DNA from: Syntrophomonas sp. UBA5432
GTDB lineage: Bacteria > Bacillota > Syntrophomonadia > Syntrophomonadales > Syntrophomonadaceae
Assembly: GCA_002424365.1 (NCBI GenBank)
Contig: DIRQ01000026.1
Coordinates: 1-22,934, forward strand
DNA: 22,934 nt
Direction of reading: 5' to 3'
Under the pieces are notes generated by a model. It made no database searches and had not been told where the DNA came from. It saw only the letters and a list, made by a program, of their open reading frames with translations. This document shows positions 14,641-21,981 of this stretch, piece after piece. Position numbers and translations under genes: made by a program. Position 1 is the first letter of the stretch, and each line of letters opens with the position of its first letter.

Positions 14641-15450
14641 TTGGGGGATAATAGACCCATTGGCATATTTGATTCTGGAGTAGGTGGACTAACCGTAGTT
14701 CGGTCCCTGTTGGAAAAGCTTCCCCAGGAGAGCTTTATTTATTTTGGTGATACTGCTCATGTACCTTATGGTAACAAAAACGAACAAGAGCTTATGCGTT
14801 ATGCTCGAGAGATAATAGCTTTTTTACTGGACCAGGATGTTAAAGCTATAATAGTTGCCTGTGGTACCCATTCCTCTATTACCTTGCCCCGTATAGCAGG
14901 GGAATATGATATACCTTTATTGGGGGTAGTAAAGGCTGCCGCTCGTTGTGCGGTTAAAACTACCTGTAATGGAAAGATAGGTATTGCTGCTACCCAGGCA
15001 ACCGTAAACAGCCGGGCCTATACCGGCGAAATTAAACGACTGGATTCGAAGCTTAAGGTTTATGAAACGGCCTGTCCTTCATTTGTCCCCCTGGTAGAGG
15101 CAGGAAAACTGGAGGATGAAGAGACCAGACATGCAGTAAGCGGATATCTGCAACCATTGCTGGATCAGGGAATTGACAGTTTAGTTCTAGGTTGTACTCA
15201 TTATCCTTTTTTGACCAAGGTTATTAATGAGTTTACCGGTGAGGGGATTGAGGTAATAGATCCTTCGTGTAAAACGGTTGAACAGGTAATAGATATTTTC
15301 TCCCGGCAGGATTTATTTAACCAGCAAAAACAGACCGGTTTTAGCAAGTTCTATGTCAGTGGTAATGATGAATCCTTCTATAATGTAGGCCGATTATTGA
15401 TAGGAAATACCATAAAAGAAGTGCATAAAGTTAGAATTAGTGAGGGGTAA
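14641..15450 (+). CDS. murI: Glutamate racemase
   Basis: A 269-residue enzyme that converts L- to D-glutamate for peptidoglycan. It has IGIFDSGVGGLTV at the N-terminus, PYGNK, C185 in LGCTHYPFL, and the first catalytic cysteine C74 in VACGTHSS. The usual motif at C74 is ACNT; here Asn is replaced by Gly. The start is TTG at 14641, with AGAAGGAG nine bases upstream; no ATG fits the family's N-terminus. The last three codons and the stop are part of a heptamer repeat array, giving the C-terminus SEG. Position between gerM and rph matches racE in Bacillus. A paralogous aspartate racemase is unlikely given both cysteines and the overall length. Confidence 0.92.
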   Translation: MGDNRPIGIFDSGVGGLTVVRSLLEKLPQESFIYFGDTAHVPYGNKNEQELMRYAREIIAFLLDQDVKAIIVACGTHSSITLPRIAGEYDIPLLGVVKAAARCAVKTTCNGKIGIAATQATVNSRAYTGEIKRLDSKLKVYETACPSFVPLVEAGKLEDEETRHAVSGYLQPLLDQGIDSLVLGCTHYPFLTKVINEFTGEGIEVIDPSCKTVEQVIDIFSRQDLFNQQKQTGFSKFYVSGNDESFYNVGRLLIGNTIKEVHKVRISEG

Positions 15451-15474
15451 GGAGTGAGGCATGAGGAGTGAGGG
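15440..15474 (+). repeat. Five tandem GTGAGGN heptamers
   Basis: GTGAGGG, GTAAGGA, GTGAGGC, ATGAGGA, GTGAGGG in perfect 7-base phase. The first two units contain the last two codons and stop of murI, and the last two supply the ribosome-binding site of the gene starting at 15478. It resembles the short tandem heptanucleotide repeats known in cyanobacteria. Confidence 0.8.
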
Positions 15475-15477
15475 GAT

Positions 15478-16455
15478 ATGAGCAAAATAGGATTTACCAC
15501 TAGCATACCGGTAGAAATTATTATTGCTGCTGGTAAAACACCGCTGGACCTTAACAACATATTTATATCAGCCCCTAAACCTCAAGCTCTGGCCGAGATA
15601 GCAGAAGAAGCGGGATACCCACGTACTACATGCGGCTGGATAAAGGGTTTATATGCGGTTGCCTTGAATGGAGATTTGGAATCATTAATTGCAGTAATGC
15701 AGGGGGATTGCAGTAACACTCAGGCCTTAATGGAAACCCTGCAGCTTAAAGGAATAAACATTATACCATTTGCCTACCCCTTTGATCGGGATCCCGAGAG
15801 CCTGAAACTGCAGATTGAAAAGTTAATGAAATACTTAAAGGTTGATTGGGAGCAGGTGGAGGAAGCCAGAGAATCACTTAAACCCGTACGTGCTCTATGT
15901 TCTGAGCTTGATACTATGACCTGGAGGGACAACCTGGTCAGTAGCGAGGAGAACCATTACTACCTGGTTTCATCCAGTGACTTTAACCGTAATCCAGCCC
16001 AATATCAGGATGAACTGCAATTATTCATTAAGGAGGCCCATACCCGGGAACCTTACCAGGACAGGGTACGTTTGGCCTATATTGGGGTACCACCTATATT
16101 TACTGACCTCTATCAGGTATTGGAGTCTTTAGGAGCCCGGGTAGTATATAACGAAGTACAGCGACAGTTTTCCATGCCTGGGGCTAGTAAAAATATAGTT
16201 GAACAATATATCAAATACACTTACCCTTATGGGGCCTTTGCCCGTCTGGAAGATATACAGGCAGAAGTAGCCCACAGGAATATTGACGGAATCATACACT
16301 ATACCCAATCCTTTTGCTATCGGCAAATAGAGGATTTGATATTTCGAGAAAAATTGGACCTGCCGTTTTTAACCCTGGAAGGGGACAGGGCTGGTCGGGT
16401 TGATGCCCATACCCGTATGCGGCTGGAGGCCTTTATTAATATGTTAGTAAGATAA
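15478..16455 (+). CDS. 2-hydroxyacyl-CoA dehydratase-family protein (HgdB/YjiM/DCCP type)
   Basis: A 325-residue iron-sulfur protein of the HgdB/HgdD family. Four cysteines are present: C52 in RTTCGW, C78 in GDCSN, C141, and C280 in QSFCYRQIED; C52, C78 and C280 lie in family-type motifs and probably hold a 4Fe-4S or double-cubane cluster. The genes next door encode its ATP-driven activator but no second dehydratase subunit, so this is the single-subunit arrangement seen for YjiM/YjiL and for the double-cubane cluster protein (DCCP), not for a classical two-subunit dehydratase. It is somewhat shorter than those relatives. Role: low-potential reduction of an unknown small substrate. The ATG at 15478 uses a ribosome-binding site made by the heptamer repeat. 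Substrate cannot be told from sequence. Confidence 0.82.
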   Translation: MSKIGFTTSIPVEIIIAAGKTPLDLNNIFISAPKPQALAEIAEEAGYPRTTCGWIKGLYAVALNGDLESLIAVMQGDCSNTQALMETLQLKGINIIPFAYPFDRDPESLKLQIEKLMKYLKVDWEQVEEARESLKPVRALCSELDTMTWRDNLVSSEENHYYLVSSSDFNRNPAQYQDELQLFIKEAHTREPYQDRVRLAYIGVPPIFTDLYQVLESLGARVVYNEVQRQFSMPGASKNIVEQYIKYTYPYGAFARLEDIQAEVAHRNIDGIIHYTQSFCYRQIEDLIFREKLDLPFLTLEGDRAGRVDAHTRMRLEAFINMLVR

Positions 16456-16512
16456 TAGGCGTAATAACAAAGTTGTCTTATAAATGATTTCGAATTTAGA
16501 ACTTGCTTAATT

Positions 16513-16540
16513 GTCTAGAGTGAGGAGTCAGGGGCAAGGA
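16513..16540 (+). repeat. Degenerate heptamer array between dehydratase and activator genes
   Basis: GTGAGGA (16520-16526), GTCAGGG (16527-16533) and GCAAGGA (16534-16540), preceded in phase by a poor unit GTCTAGA (16513-16519). It lies in a 173-base gap that otherwise shows a small CCCTCGAAAGGG hairpin near 16556 and no gene. Confidence 0.65.
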
Positions 16541-16628
16541 TTGTAGGGTCAACCTCCCTCGAAAGGGGGATATCAAGCCCTTGGGGCATATGCAACCAAG
16601 TTTATTTATTCTCGGAAAGGACAAGCTA

Positions 16629-17378
16629 ATGATTGGTATAGATCTGGGGTCCAGAAACGTAAAAATCGTAAGATTTTCAGATGGCAAAATTACCGACCGG
16701 AGAGTTTATGAAACTATAGAATTCTATCGCCATTTTGGGAAGAAGGTAAATGACCGGCTGCAGCTGGACTGGGAACGGCTGCAATTACCCCGGGAAGATA
16801 TCGTTGCCACTGGTTACGGTAAAATAACCGTAGAATTAGAAGGTGCAGTACAGATACCAGAAATTCAGGCTCATAGCATAGGATCAGTGTATCAAAGCGG
16901 AATAAATGATTTTACGCTGTTAGATATTGGGGGTCAGGATACAAAGGTAATTAAAATCCGCAAATCCCGTCCGGTAGATTTTATGACTAATGACCGTTGT
17001 GCTGCTAGTTCGGGGCGCTATATGGAAAACATGGCTGCCGTACTGGGAATTAGCCTGCAGGAGTTAGCCTCTTATAGTCAAGACCCGGTTGAATTAAGTT
17101 CTACCTGCGCCATTTTTGGAGAAACGGAAATTATTGCTCGTATAGTAGAAGGTTATTCCTTGGAGCGGTTGGCTGCTGGGGTTAACTACGCTCTTTACAA
17201 GCGTTTTTCCACGATGCTGCGTAAACTTCGCAGTAATATTATTATTATGTCTGGTGGAGGTTCACTAAATCAGGCACTAAAGGATATAATTGTAAGGGAA
17301 ACTGATTGCCAGGTGATGGAACTGGCGGAACCCCTTTTTAATGGAGCTCTGGGCTGCTGCGTATACAGTGAGGCGTGA
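16629..17378 (+). CDS. BcrAD/BadFG/HgdC-type ATP-dependent activator
   Basis: A 249-residue member of the ASKHA-fold activators that use ATP to push an electron into a 2-hydroxyacyl-CoA dehydratase-type protein. It opens with MIGIDLGSRNVK (phosphate-binding loop), continues with TGYGK, DIGGQDTKVI (about 97-106) and a late SGGGSLNQ adenosine-binding loop. C124 in DRCAASSG and C160 in SSTCAIFGETE match the two cysteines that bridge one 4Fe-4S cluster across the dimer. I chose ATG at 16629 with AAAGGA seven bases upstream; the frame is open 16 codons further but those residues are unlike the family. It is the evident partner of the protein encoded before it. The C-terminus SEA and stop lie inside a heptamer array. 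Confidence 0.9.
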   Translation: MIGIDLGSRNVKIVRFSDGKITDRRVYETIEFYRHFGKKVNDRLQLDWERLQLPREDIVATGYGKITVELEGAVQIPEIQAHSIGSVYQSGINDFTLLDIGGQDTKVIKIRKSRPVDFMTNDRCAASSGRYMENMAAVLGISLQELASYSQDPVELSSTCAIFGETEIIARIVEGYSLERLAAGVNYALYKRFSTMLRKLRSNIIIMSGGGSLNQALKDIIVRETDCQVMELAEPLFNGALGCCVYSEA

Positions 17379-17423
17379 GGAGTTGGGAGTTAGGAATTAT
17401 TCCCCTCGCCCCTTACCCCTGAC
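17368..17423. repeat. Inverted pair of heptamer arrays
   Basis: Four plus-sense heptamers GTGAGGC, GTGAGGA, GTTGGGA, GTTAGGA (17368-17395) face three minus-sense units CCCTCGC, CCCTTAC, CCCTGAC (17403-17423) across a 7-base loop. The array covers the stop codon of the activator gene (17376-17378). In RNA the arms could pair imperfectly into a long hairpin. Confidence 0.78.
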
Positions 17424-17495
17424 TCTAAAAAAGATATAACAAAACAGTTACCACGTTGGAATCTAAATAAAACCTAAAAACCGAGAACCACAACA

Positions 17496-17509
17496 ATGAG
17501 GAGTGAAGT
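17496..17509 (+). repeat. Two heptamers forming the rph ribosome-binding site
   Basis: ATGAGGA and GTGAAGT, with GAGGAG (17499-17504) eight bases before the rph ATG at 17513. They belong to the same family as the arrays at 15440 and 17368, so repeat-derived sequence serves as the translation signal. Confidence 0.5.
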
Positions 17510-17512
17510 TTA

Positions 17513-18238
17513 ATGAGTAGACATTTAGACAGGTTAAATGACCAAATGCGACCGGTTCGAATTATACCAGGATTTCTAAAACATCCTGATGGTTCGGTTT
17601 TAATTGAAACTGGTGATACCAGGGTGCTCTGTTCTGCTATGGTAGAGGAGCGGGTACCTCCCTTTCTAAAAGGTAGCAACAGCGGCTGGGTAACCGCCGA
17701 ATATTCCCTGCTGCCGGCATCAACTGAGACCAGAAGCTCTCGTGAGGCTGCCCGAGGTAAAATTAGTGGCAGAACTTCTGAAATTCAAAGGCTTATCGGC
17801 AGATCTTTAAGGGCCGTAGTTGACATGGAAAAGCTAGGTGAAAGAACCATATGGATTGATTGTGATGTCATCCAGGCTGACGGAGGTACCAGAACCGCAT
17901 CAGTTACCGGAAGTTTTGTGGCCCTTTACCTGGCTTTAAAAAAACTTAAGGATAAGGGGACCATAGATAACATTCCCATAAAAGACTATGTTGCAGCTAT
18001 AAGTGTCGGCATAGTGGAAGGTATACCATTACTTGACTTGGAGTATGCTGAAGATTCCAGTGCTGATGTGGATATGAACGTGGTAATGACCGGCAGAGGT
18101 AACTTTGTGGAAATACAAGGTACCGGTGAAAAGAGTGTATTTAGCCACCAGGATCTGGACGTGCTGCTGGGATTGGCCCAAAAGGGGATACAGGAACTGA
18201 TCGTTCTGCAAAAGAATATCCTGGAGGAGCAAATTTAA
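17513..18238 (+). CDS. rph: Ribonuclease PH
   Basis: A 241-residue phosphorolytic 3'-to-5' exoribonuclease that trims tRNA precursors. Hallmarks: RPVRIIPGF, SGRTSEIQRLIGRSLR (85-100, with R87 and neighbouring arginines for hexamer and phosphate contacts), ADGGTRTAS (122-130), and SADVDMNVVM (183-192) with D185 and D187 in the active site. Length is typical of the enzyme. The following rdgB gene starts directly after its stop codon, an arrangement shared with Bacillus rph-ysnA. Nothing looks degraded; unlike E. coli K-12, no frameshift is present. Confidence 0.96.
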   Translation: MSRHLDRLNDQMRPVRIIPGFLKHPDGSVLIETGDTRVLCSAMVEERVPPFLKGSNSGWVTAEYSLLPASTETRSSREAARGKISGRTSEIQRLIGRSLRAVVDMEKLGERTIWIDCDVIQADGGTRTASVTGSFVALYLALKKLKDKGTIDNIPIKDYVAAISVGIVEGIPLLDLEYAEDSSADVDMNVVMTGRGNFVEIQGTGEKSVFSHQDLDVLLGLAQKGIQELIVLQKNILEEQI

Positions 18239-18862
18239 ATGGTGGCAAAGCTATTACTGGCTAGCCGTAACCGACACAAAATAGAAGAGCTTCAGCAGAT
18301 GCTGGCTGGTTTAAAGATTGAGGTAATCAGCCTGGAAGATGTGGCTGATATGCCGTTAATTGAGGAAGACGGAAAGACCTTCAGCGAAAATGCGAGTAAA
18401 AAAGCCCGCCTTACCGCCATGCACACCGGATTTACCTGTTTGGCTGATGATTCCGGTCTGGTAGTAGATGCTCTAGGAGGGCAGCCGGGTGTATATTCTG
18501 CCCGTTTTGCTGGAGAAGATGCTGATGACCGGAAGAACAATCGCAAACTGATGCAGATGCTGCAAGGGTTTGACAGCGAAAGACGGCAAGCTCGTTTTAT
18601 TTGCGTTATCGCTATCAGCGATCCTCAGGGTAATATCTGTACCGTGGAAGGTAAATGTGAAGGTCGAATTCATTATGAAGAGCGGGGAAAAGGGGGGTTC
18701 GGCTATGATCCTCTCTTTATTCCCGAGGGTTATAGCCAAACTTTTGCTGAGCTTTCCCGCGAGGAGAAAAACCGGATTAGCCACCGGGGACAGGCTCTGC
18801 TAAAGGCTCGAACTTTACTGGAGAAAATTCCGGTGACAGGGTATCCCCTGTTATCAGAATAG
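18239..18862 (+). CDS. rdgB: XTP/dITP diphosphatase (RdgB/HAM1 family)
   Basis: A 207-residue house-cleaning enzyme that hydrolyses XTP, ITP and dITP to monophosphates. Visible motifs: SRNRHK (9-14), EEDGKTFSENA (42-52), ADDSGL (69-74) with the metal aspartate, GVYSARFAG (84-92), GFGYDPLF (153-160) and SHRGQA (181-186), all the substrate and metal sites expected. The ATG follows the rph stop without a gap; its GGAGGAG ribosome-binding site lies within the end of rph, so the two are translationally coupled. The product corresponds to YsnA of Bacillus in the same order. Confidence 0.95.
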   Translation: MVAKLLLASRNRHKIEELQQMLAGLKIEVISLEDVADMPLIEEDGKTFSENASKKARLTAMHTGFTCLADDSGLVVDALGGQPGVYSARFAGEDADDRKNNRKLMQMLQGFDSERRQARFICVIAISDPQGNICTVEGKCEGRIHYEERGKGGFGYDPLFIPEGYSQTFAELSREEKNRISHRGQALLKARTLLEKIPVTGYPLLSE

Positions 18863-18873
18863 GGGCGGGACTT

Positions 18874-19344
18874 TTGAGGATTGCAATAGCCGGAGATAGC
18901 CATGGCAGAATTGAGATGGCAGCCAGGTCTATTCAAAAAGCCGAGCCGGATTACTTGTTTTTTACCGGGGATTATTATAGTGACGGGAAAAAACTGGCAC
19001 GCTGGATGAATATTGATTGGTTCGGGGTTATGGGGAATTGTGATTATGGTCGCAAAGGCAAGCAGGAACAACAGGTTACCTTGGCGGGACGTACCTTTTA
19101 CCTTATTCACGGTCACCAGTATGGAGTAAAAAGGAACCTGAATTCCTTGTTTTACCGGGGTCAGGAACTGGGGGTGGATCTGGTTCTGTTTGGTCATACC
19201 CATCTTCCCCTGTGTGAAAATATAAAAGGTATGTGGTTTATTAACCCGGGGAGTACCTCGCTTCCTCGATTAGGAGGTAACGGCAGTTATGCCTTGATTG
19301 ACCTTGACGAAAGCCATATAACCCCAAGAATTATAGAGCTTTAA
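18874..19344 (+). CDS. YfcE/MJ0936-type metallophosphoesterase
   Basis: A 156-residue phosphodiesterase of the calcineurin-like fold, usual length for the YfcE group. Metal ligands are in order: D8 and H10 (GDSHG), D33 (TGDYYSDG), N55 (GNCD), H79 (HGHQYG) and H108/H110 (GHTH). These proteins hydrolyse phosphodiesters with Mn; the natural substrate is unclear. The start is TTG at 18874, as no ATG is near and the frame opens at the family N-terminus RIAIAGDSHG; a GGGGCGGG run lies just upstream. It corresponds to YsnB of Bacillus and closes the rph-rdgB unit, followed by a strong terminator. Confidence 0.9.
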   Translation: MRIAIAGDSHGRIEMAARSIQKAEPDYLFFTGDYYSDGKKLARWMNIDWFGVMGNCDYGRKGKQEQQVTLAGRTFYLIHGHQYGVKRNLNSLFYRGQELGVDLVLFGHTHLPLCENIKGMWFINPGSTSLPRLGGNGSYALIDLDESHITPRIIEL

Positions 19345-19357
19345 CAGGCTTTAAGTG

Positions 19358-19400
19358 ACAGCTCTCCCTCGGTTTAATCGGGGAGAGCTGTTATTTATTA
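19358..19400 (+). terminator. Rho-independent terminator after the phosphoesterase
   Basis: An 11-base-pair perfect stem, ACAGCTCTCCC (19358-19368) with GGGAGAGCTGT (19381-19391), followed by the T-rich tail TATTTATTATTT. The tail is interrupted by A, but the stem is strong. Confidence 0.85.
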
Positions 19401-19499
19401 TTTCTGCATAGGTCAATATATTTAGGGAAAAATAGATGAAATTCGTATTATCTTGCTATATTAGAGCAAATTATTTTAATATACTAATGGAGGATAGAA

Positions 19500-20390
19500 A
19501 TGGAAAGTGAAAGTATATCAGCAGAAGACCCCCGAATTATTTTTGGAAAAGATTTGGCTGATGCAATAATTGATGAAGTGACCAGTGAAGTTGAGGAATT
19601 AAGGGCATCAGGTCACCAACCTCTTCTTATGACCCTGGAAGCAGGAGGTGACCCGGCATCCAAAGTATATCAGGAGTCCCAGCGCCGGGTAGCCCGGCGA
19701 GCAGGAATCAACTACGAGACCATCGAGCTTTCTGAGGCTACCTCACAACAGCGCCTATTAAAATATGTTGACCGTATTAATCGTGACCCTTATATAAACG
19801 GCTTAATAGTCAACCTGCCCCTTCCTGAACAGGTAAATACTACCCAGGTTCAGTGGGCAATTGACCGTAAAAAAGATGTTGAGGGGGTAACGCCCTGTAA
19901 TTTAGGAGGGCTTTTCCTGGGAACCGAGGGTTTGCGCCCTTGTACTGCTCAGGCTATTTTAGCTCTCATTAAATCCACAGGTATTGAGCTGAAAGGTAAA
20001 GAGGTGGTTGTAGTTGGGCACAGTGAAATAGTAGGTAAACCTACAGCTTTATTACTTCTTCATGAAGATGCCACTGTCAGTGTGTGCCATTATGCTACTT
20101 CTCAGCGGGGTATGCTGGAGGAGCATGTTAGAAATGCCGAGGTACTAGTTGTAGCGGTAGGTAAACCCGGATTAATAAAGGGCGAATGGATAAAAGAAGG
20201 TGCCCTGGTTATTGATGCCGGAATAAACAATATTGATAATAAAATTGTGGGAGATGTTGAATTTGAATTAGCCTTGGAGAGAGCAGCTTATATTACTCCG
20301 GTTCCAGGGGGTGTTGGGGCAGTAACTGTTGCCTATTTAATGAAAAACACCCTGGAGGCTCTGCGCTGGCAGATCATATCAAACAGCTGA
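19500..20390 (+). CDS. folD: FolD-like methylenetetrahydrofolate dehydrogenase/cyclohydrolase homologue with altered active site
   Basis: A 296-residue protein of FolD length and fold. It keeps GGDPASKVY (49-57), the LPLP loop, LRPCT, a Rossmann loop GHSEIVGKP and PGGVGAVT. FolD oxidises methylene-THF to methenyl-THF with NAD(P) and hydrolyses this to formyl-THF. Three catalytic positions differ: the lysine four residues after Y57 is Q61, the Gln of the VQLPLP motif is N105, and the Asp of KDVDG is E128. The usual GRS of the cofactor loop is GHS. The N-terminus is about ten residues longer than typical. The ATG has GGAGG six bases upstream. It lies 73 bases before gcvT, so it may act on the methylene-THF made by glycine cleavage, but with changed chemistry. 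The gene looks intact and under selection. Confidence 0.85.
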   Translation: MESESISAEDPRIIFGKDLADAIIDEVTSEVEELRASGHQPLLMTLEAGGDPASKVYQESQRRVARRAGINYETIELSEATSQQRLLKYVDRINRDPYINGLIVNLPLPEQVNTTQVQWAIDRKKDVEGVTPCNLGGLFLGTEGLRPCTAQAILALIKSTGIELKGKEVVVVGHSEIVGKPTALLLLHEDATVSVCHYATSQRGMLEEHVRNAEVLVVAVGKPGLIKGEWIKEGALVIDAGINNIDNKIVGDVEFELALERAAYITPVPGGVGAVTVAYLMKNTLEALRWQIISNS

Positions 20391-20463
20391 TTATTTGTAG
20401 AAATCAGTGCATTAATTACTATTTTGGCGTAAAATCGATAATGAATTGTACAAGGAGGGGAAA

Positions 20464-21564
20464 ATGTCTTTGAAACAGACACCGTTATATCAAATGCACC
20501 AAAAATATGGTGGCAAAATTATTGATTTCGGGGGCTGGGCACTTCCGGTTCAATTTGCCGGGATTATTAAAGAGCACCATATGGTGCGGCAGAAAGCCGG
20601 TCTCTTTGACGTTTCCCATATGGGTGAGATAAGCATTAAAGGAATCCGAGCACTGGAGTTTACCCGTTATTTGGTTACCAATGACGTAAAAACGCTTCAG
20701 GATAGGCAGATTATTTATGCCCTCATGTGTTACCCTGATGGCGGAGTGGTGGACGACCTTCTAGTCTATAAATTTTCTAACGAAAAAATTTTCCTGGTAG
20801 TTAATGCTGCCAATCTGGATAAAGATTTTGCCTGGATTAAAGAGCATGCATTTTCCGACGTCGAAGTGGAAAACTTGTCCGACCGTTATGCCCAATTGGC
20901 CGTACAGGGACCTGAAGCGGAAAGGATACTGCAAAAGATATCTGATACTGACCTTAGCAGTATAAAATTTTTCTGGTTTAATCCGGAGGTTAAAATCGCC
21001 GGGGTTGAGTGTATAGTCTCCAGAACCGGATATACCGGTGAAGATGGTTTTGAAATTTATGTTAGCCCGGATAAAGCTTCCTATCTATGGGAAGAGATCT
21101 TGGAAGCGGGAGGAGAAGATATTGCCCCTATAGGTCTGGGAGCCCGGGACACACTGCGTTTTGAGGCTAAACTACCGCTTTATGGACAGGAACTGGATAA
21201 GGATATTACTCCCCTGGAGGCCGGATTAGGGTTTTTTGTAAAGTTACAGGACGATGACTTTATAGGCAAAGAAGCGCTGGTAAAGCAAAAGCAGGCCAAT
21301 CCGGGGCGCGTATTGGTAGAGTTTGAAATGGTGGGTAAAGGTATACCCCGATCTCATTATGAGGTGGAAAAAGACGGGGCCAATATTGGCTGGGTAACTA
21401 CCGGTGCCCACGCACCTACAATGAACCGAGCTATTGGACTTGCTCTTATTAAACGTGAATTCAACTTACCTGGAGAAGAAATCGATATAATAATTCGCAA
21501 TAAAGCGGTTAAAGCTAGAATAGCCAAAGGGATTTTCTATAACAAAAATACTAAAAGCAAGTAA
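20464..21564 (+). CDS. gcvT: Glycine cleavage system T protein (aminomethyltransferase)
   Basis: A 366-residue THF-dependent aminomethyltransferase that takes the aminomethyl group from lipoyl-GcvH, releasing ammonia and making methylene-THF. Family motifs: DFGGWALPVQF, FDVSHMGE, GGVVDDLLVYK with the active-site Asp pair D97/D98, SRTGYTGEDGFEIY, GARDTLRFEA and TPLEAGLGFFVKL. ATG at 20464 is preceded by AAGGAGGGG (20452-20460); a TTG six codons earlier overlaps that site and is rejected. It begins a tightly spaced gcvT-gcvH-gcvPA operon (gaps of 21 and 12 bases). I saw no glycine riboswitch in the 73-base gap before it; a weak promoter TTGTAG-N16-TACTAT (20395-20422) may exist. Confidence 0.96.
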   Translation: MSLKQTPLYQMHQKYGGKIIDFGGWALPVQFAGIIKEHHMVRQKAGLFDVSHMGEISIKGIRALEFTRYLVTNDVKTLQDRQIIYALMCYPDGGVVDDLLVYKFSNEKIFLVVNAANLDKDFAWIKEHAFSDVEVENLSDRYAQLAVQGPEAERILQKISDTDLSSIKFFWFNPEVKIAGVECIVSRTGYTGEDGFEIYVSPDKASYLWEEILEAGGEDIAPIGLGARDTLRFEAKLPLYGQELDKDITPLEAGLGFFVKLQDDDFIGKEALVKQKQANPGRVLVEFEMVGKGIPRSHYEVEKDGANIGWVTTGAHAPTMNRAIGLALIKREFNLPGEEIDIIIRNKAVKARIAKGIFYNKNTKSK

Positions 21565-21585
21565 ATATAAAATGGAGGGGTACTA

Positions 21586-21969
21586 ATGAACATACCGAAA
21601 GACCTGCTGTACACTAGTGAACACGAATGGATTAGAGTTGATGGCGACCAGGTTTACCTGGGCATTACCGACTATGCCCAACACCACCTGGGTGACATAG
21701 TTTTTGTGGAACTACCCGAACTGGATACCGAGGTTGTTACCGGAGATTCAATTGCCGTAGTAGAGTCAGTTAAAGCAGTTTCTTCAATTTACAGTCCGGT
21801 CAGTGGGACCGTGATGGAGAATAACGAAGAATTGGAAGACTCCCCGGAACTGCTTAATGAGGATCCCTATACCAATCATATCGCTGTTATTAACATGAGC
21901 AACCCGGATGAACTGGAAGATCTCATGTCTCCAGCAGATTATGAAGCCTTTTGTGCAGAACAGGAGTAG
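21586..21969 (+). CDS. gcvH: Glycine cleavage system H protein
   Basis: A 127-residue lipoyl carrier protein of standard length. The lipoylated lysine is K63 in VESVKAVSSIYSP; the fold is framed by TSEHEWIRV at the N-terminus, ITDYAQHHLGDIVFVELP and the conserved ending of the family with NEDPY. It shuttles the aminomethyl group from GcvP to GcvT and electrons to the L protein. ATG follows a GGAGGGG site. The L protein and lipoate ligase genes are not in the window. Confidence 0.97.
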   Translation: MNIPKDLLYTSEHEWIRVDGDQVYLGITDYAQHHLGDIVFVELPELDTEVVTGDSIAVVESVKAVSSIYSPVSGTVMENNEELEDSPELLNEDPYTNHIAVINMSNPDELEDLMSPADYEAFCAEQE

Positions 21970-21981
21970 GGAGGAAACAAG

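Noticed and set aside
15478..17378. Plasmalogen synthase PlsA/PlsR.
   Set aside because: Those proteins are much larger multi-domain fusions of activator and dehydratase parts; here there are two short separate proteins.
19392..20463. A glycine riboswitch before folD or gcvT.
   Set aside because: No tandem aptamer-like conserved blocks were seen in either gap, and the 73-base gap before gcvT is too short for one with an expression platform.
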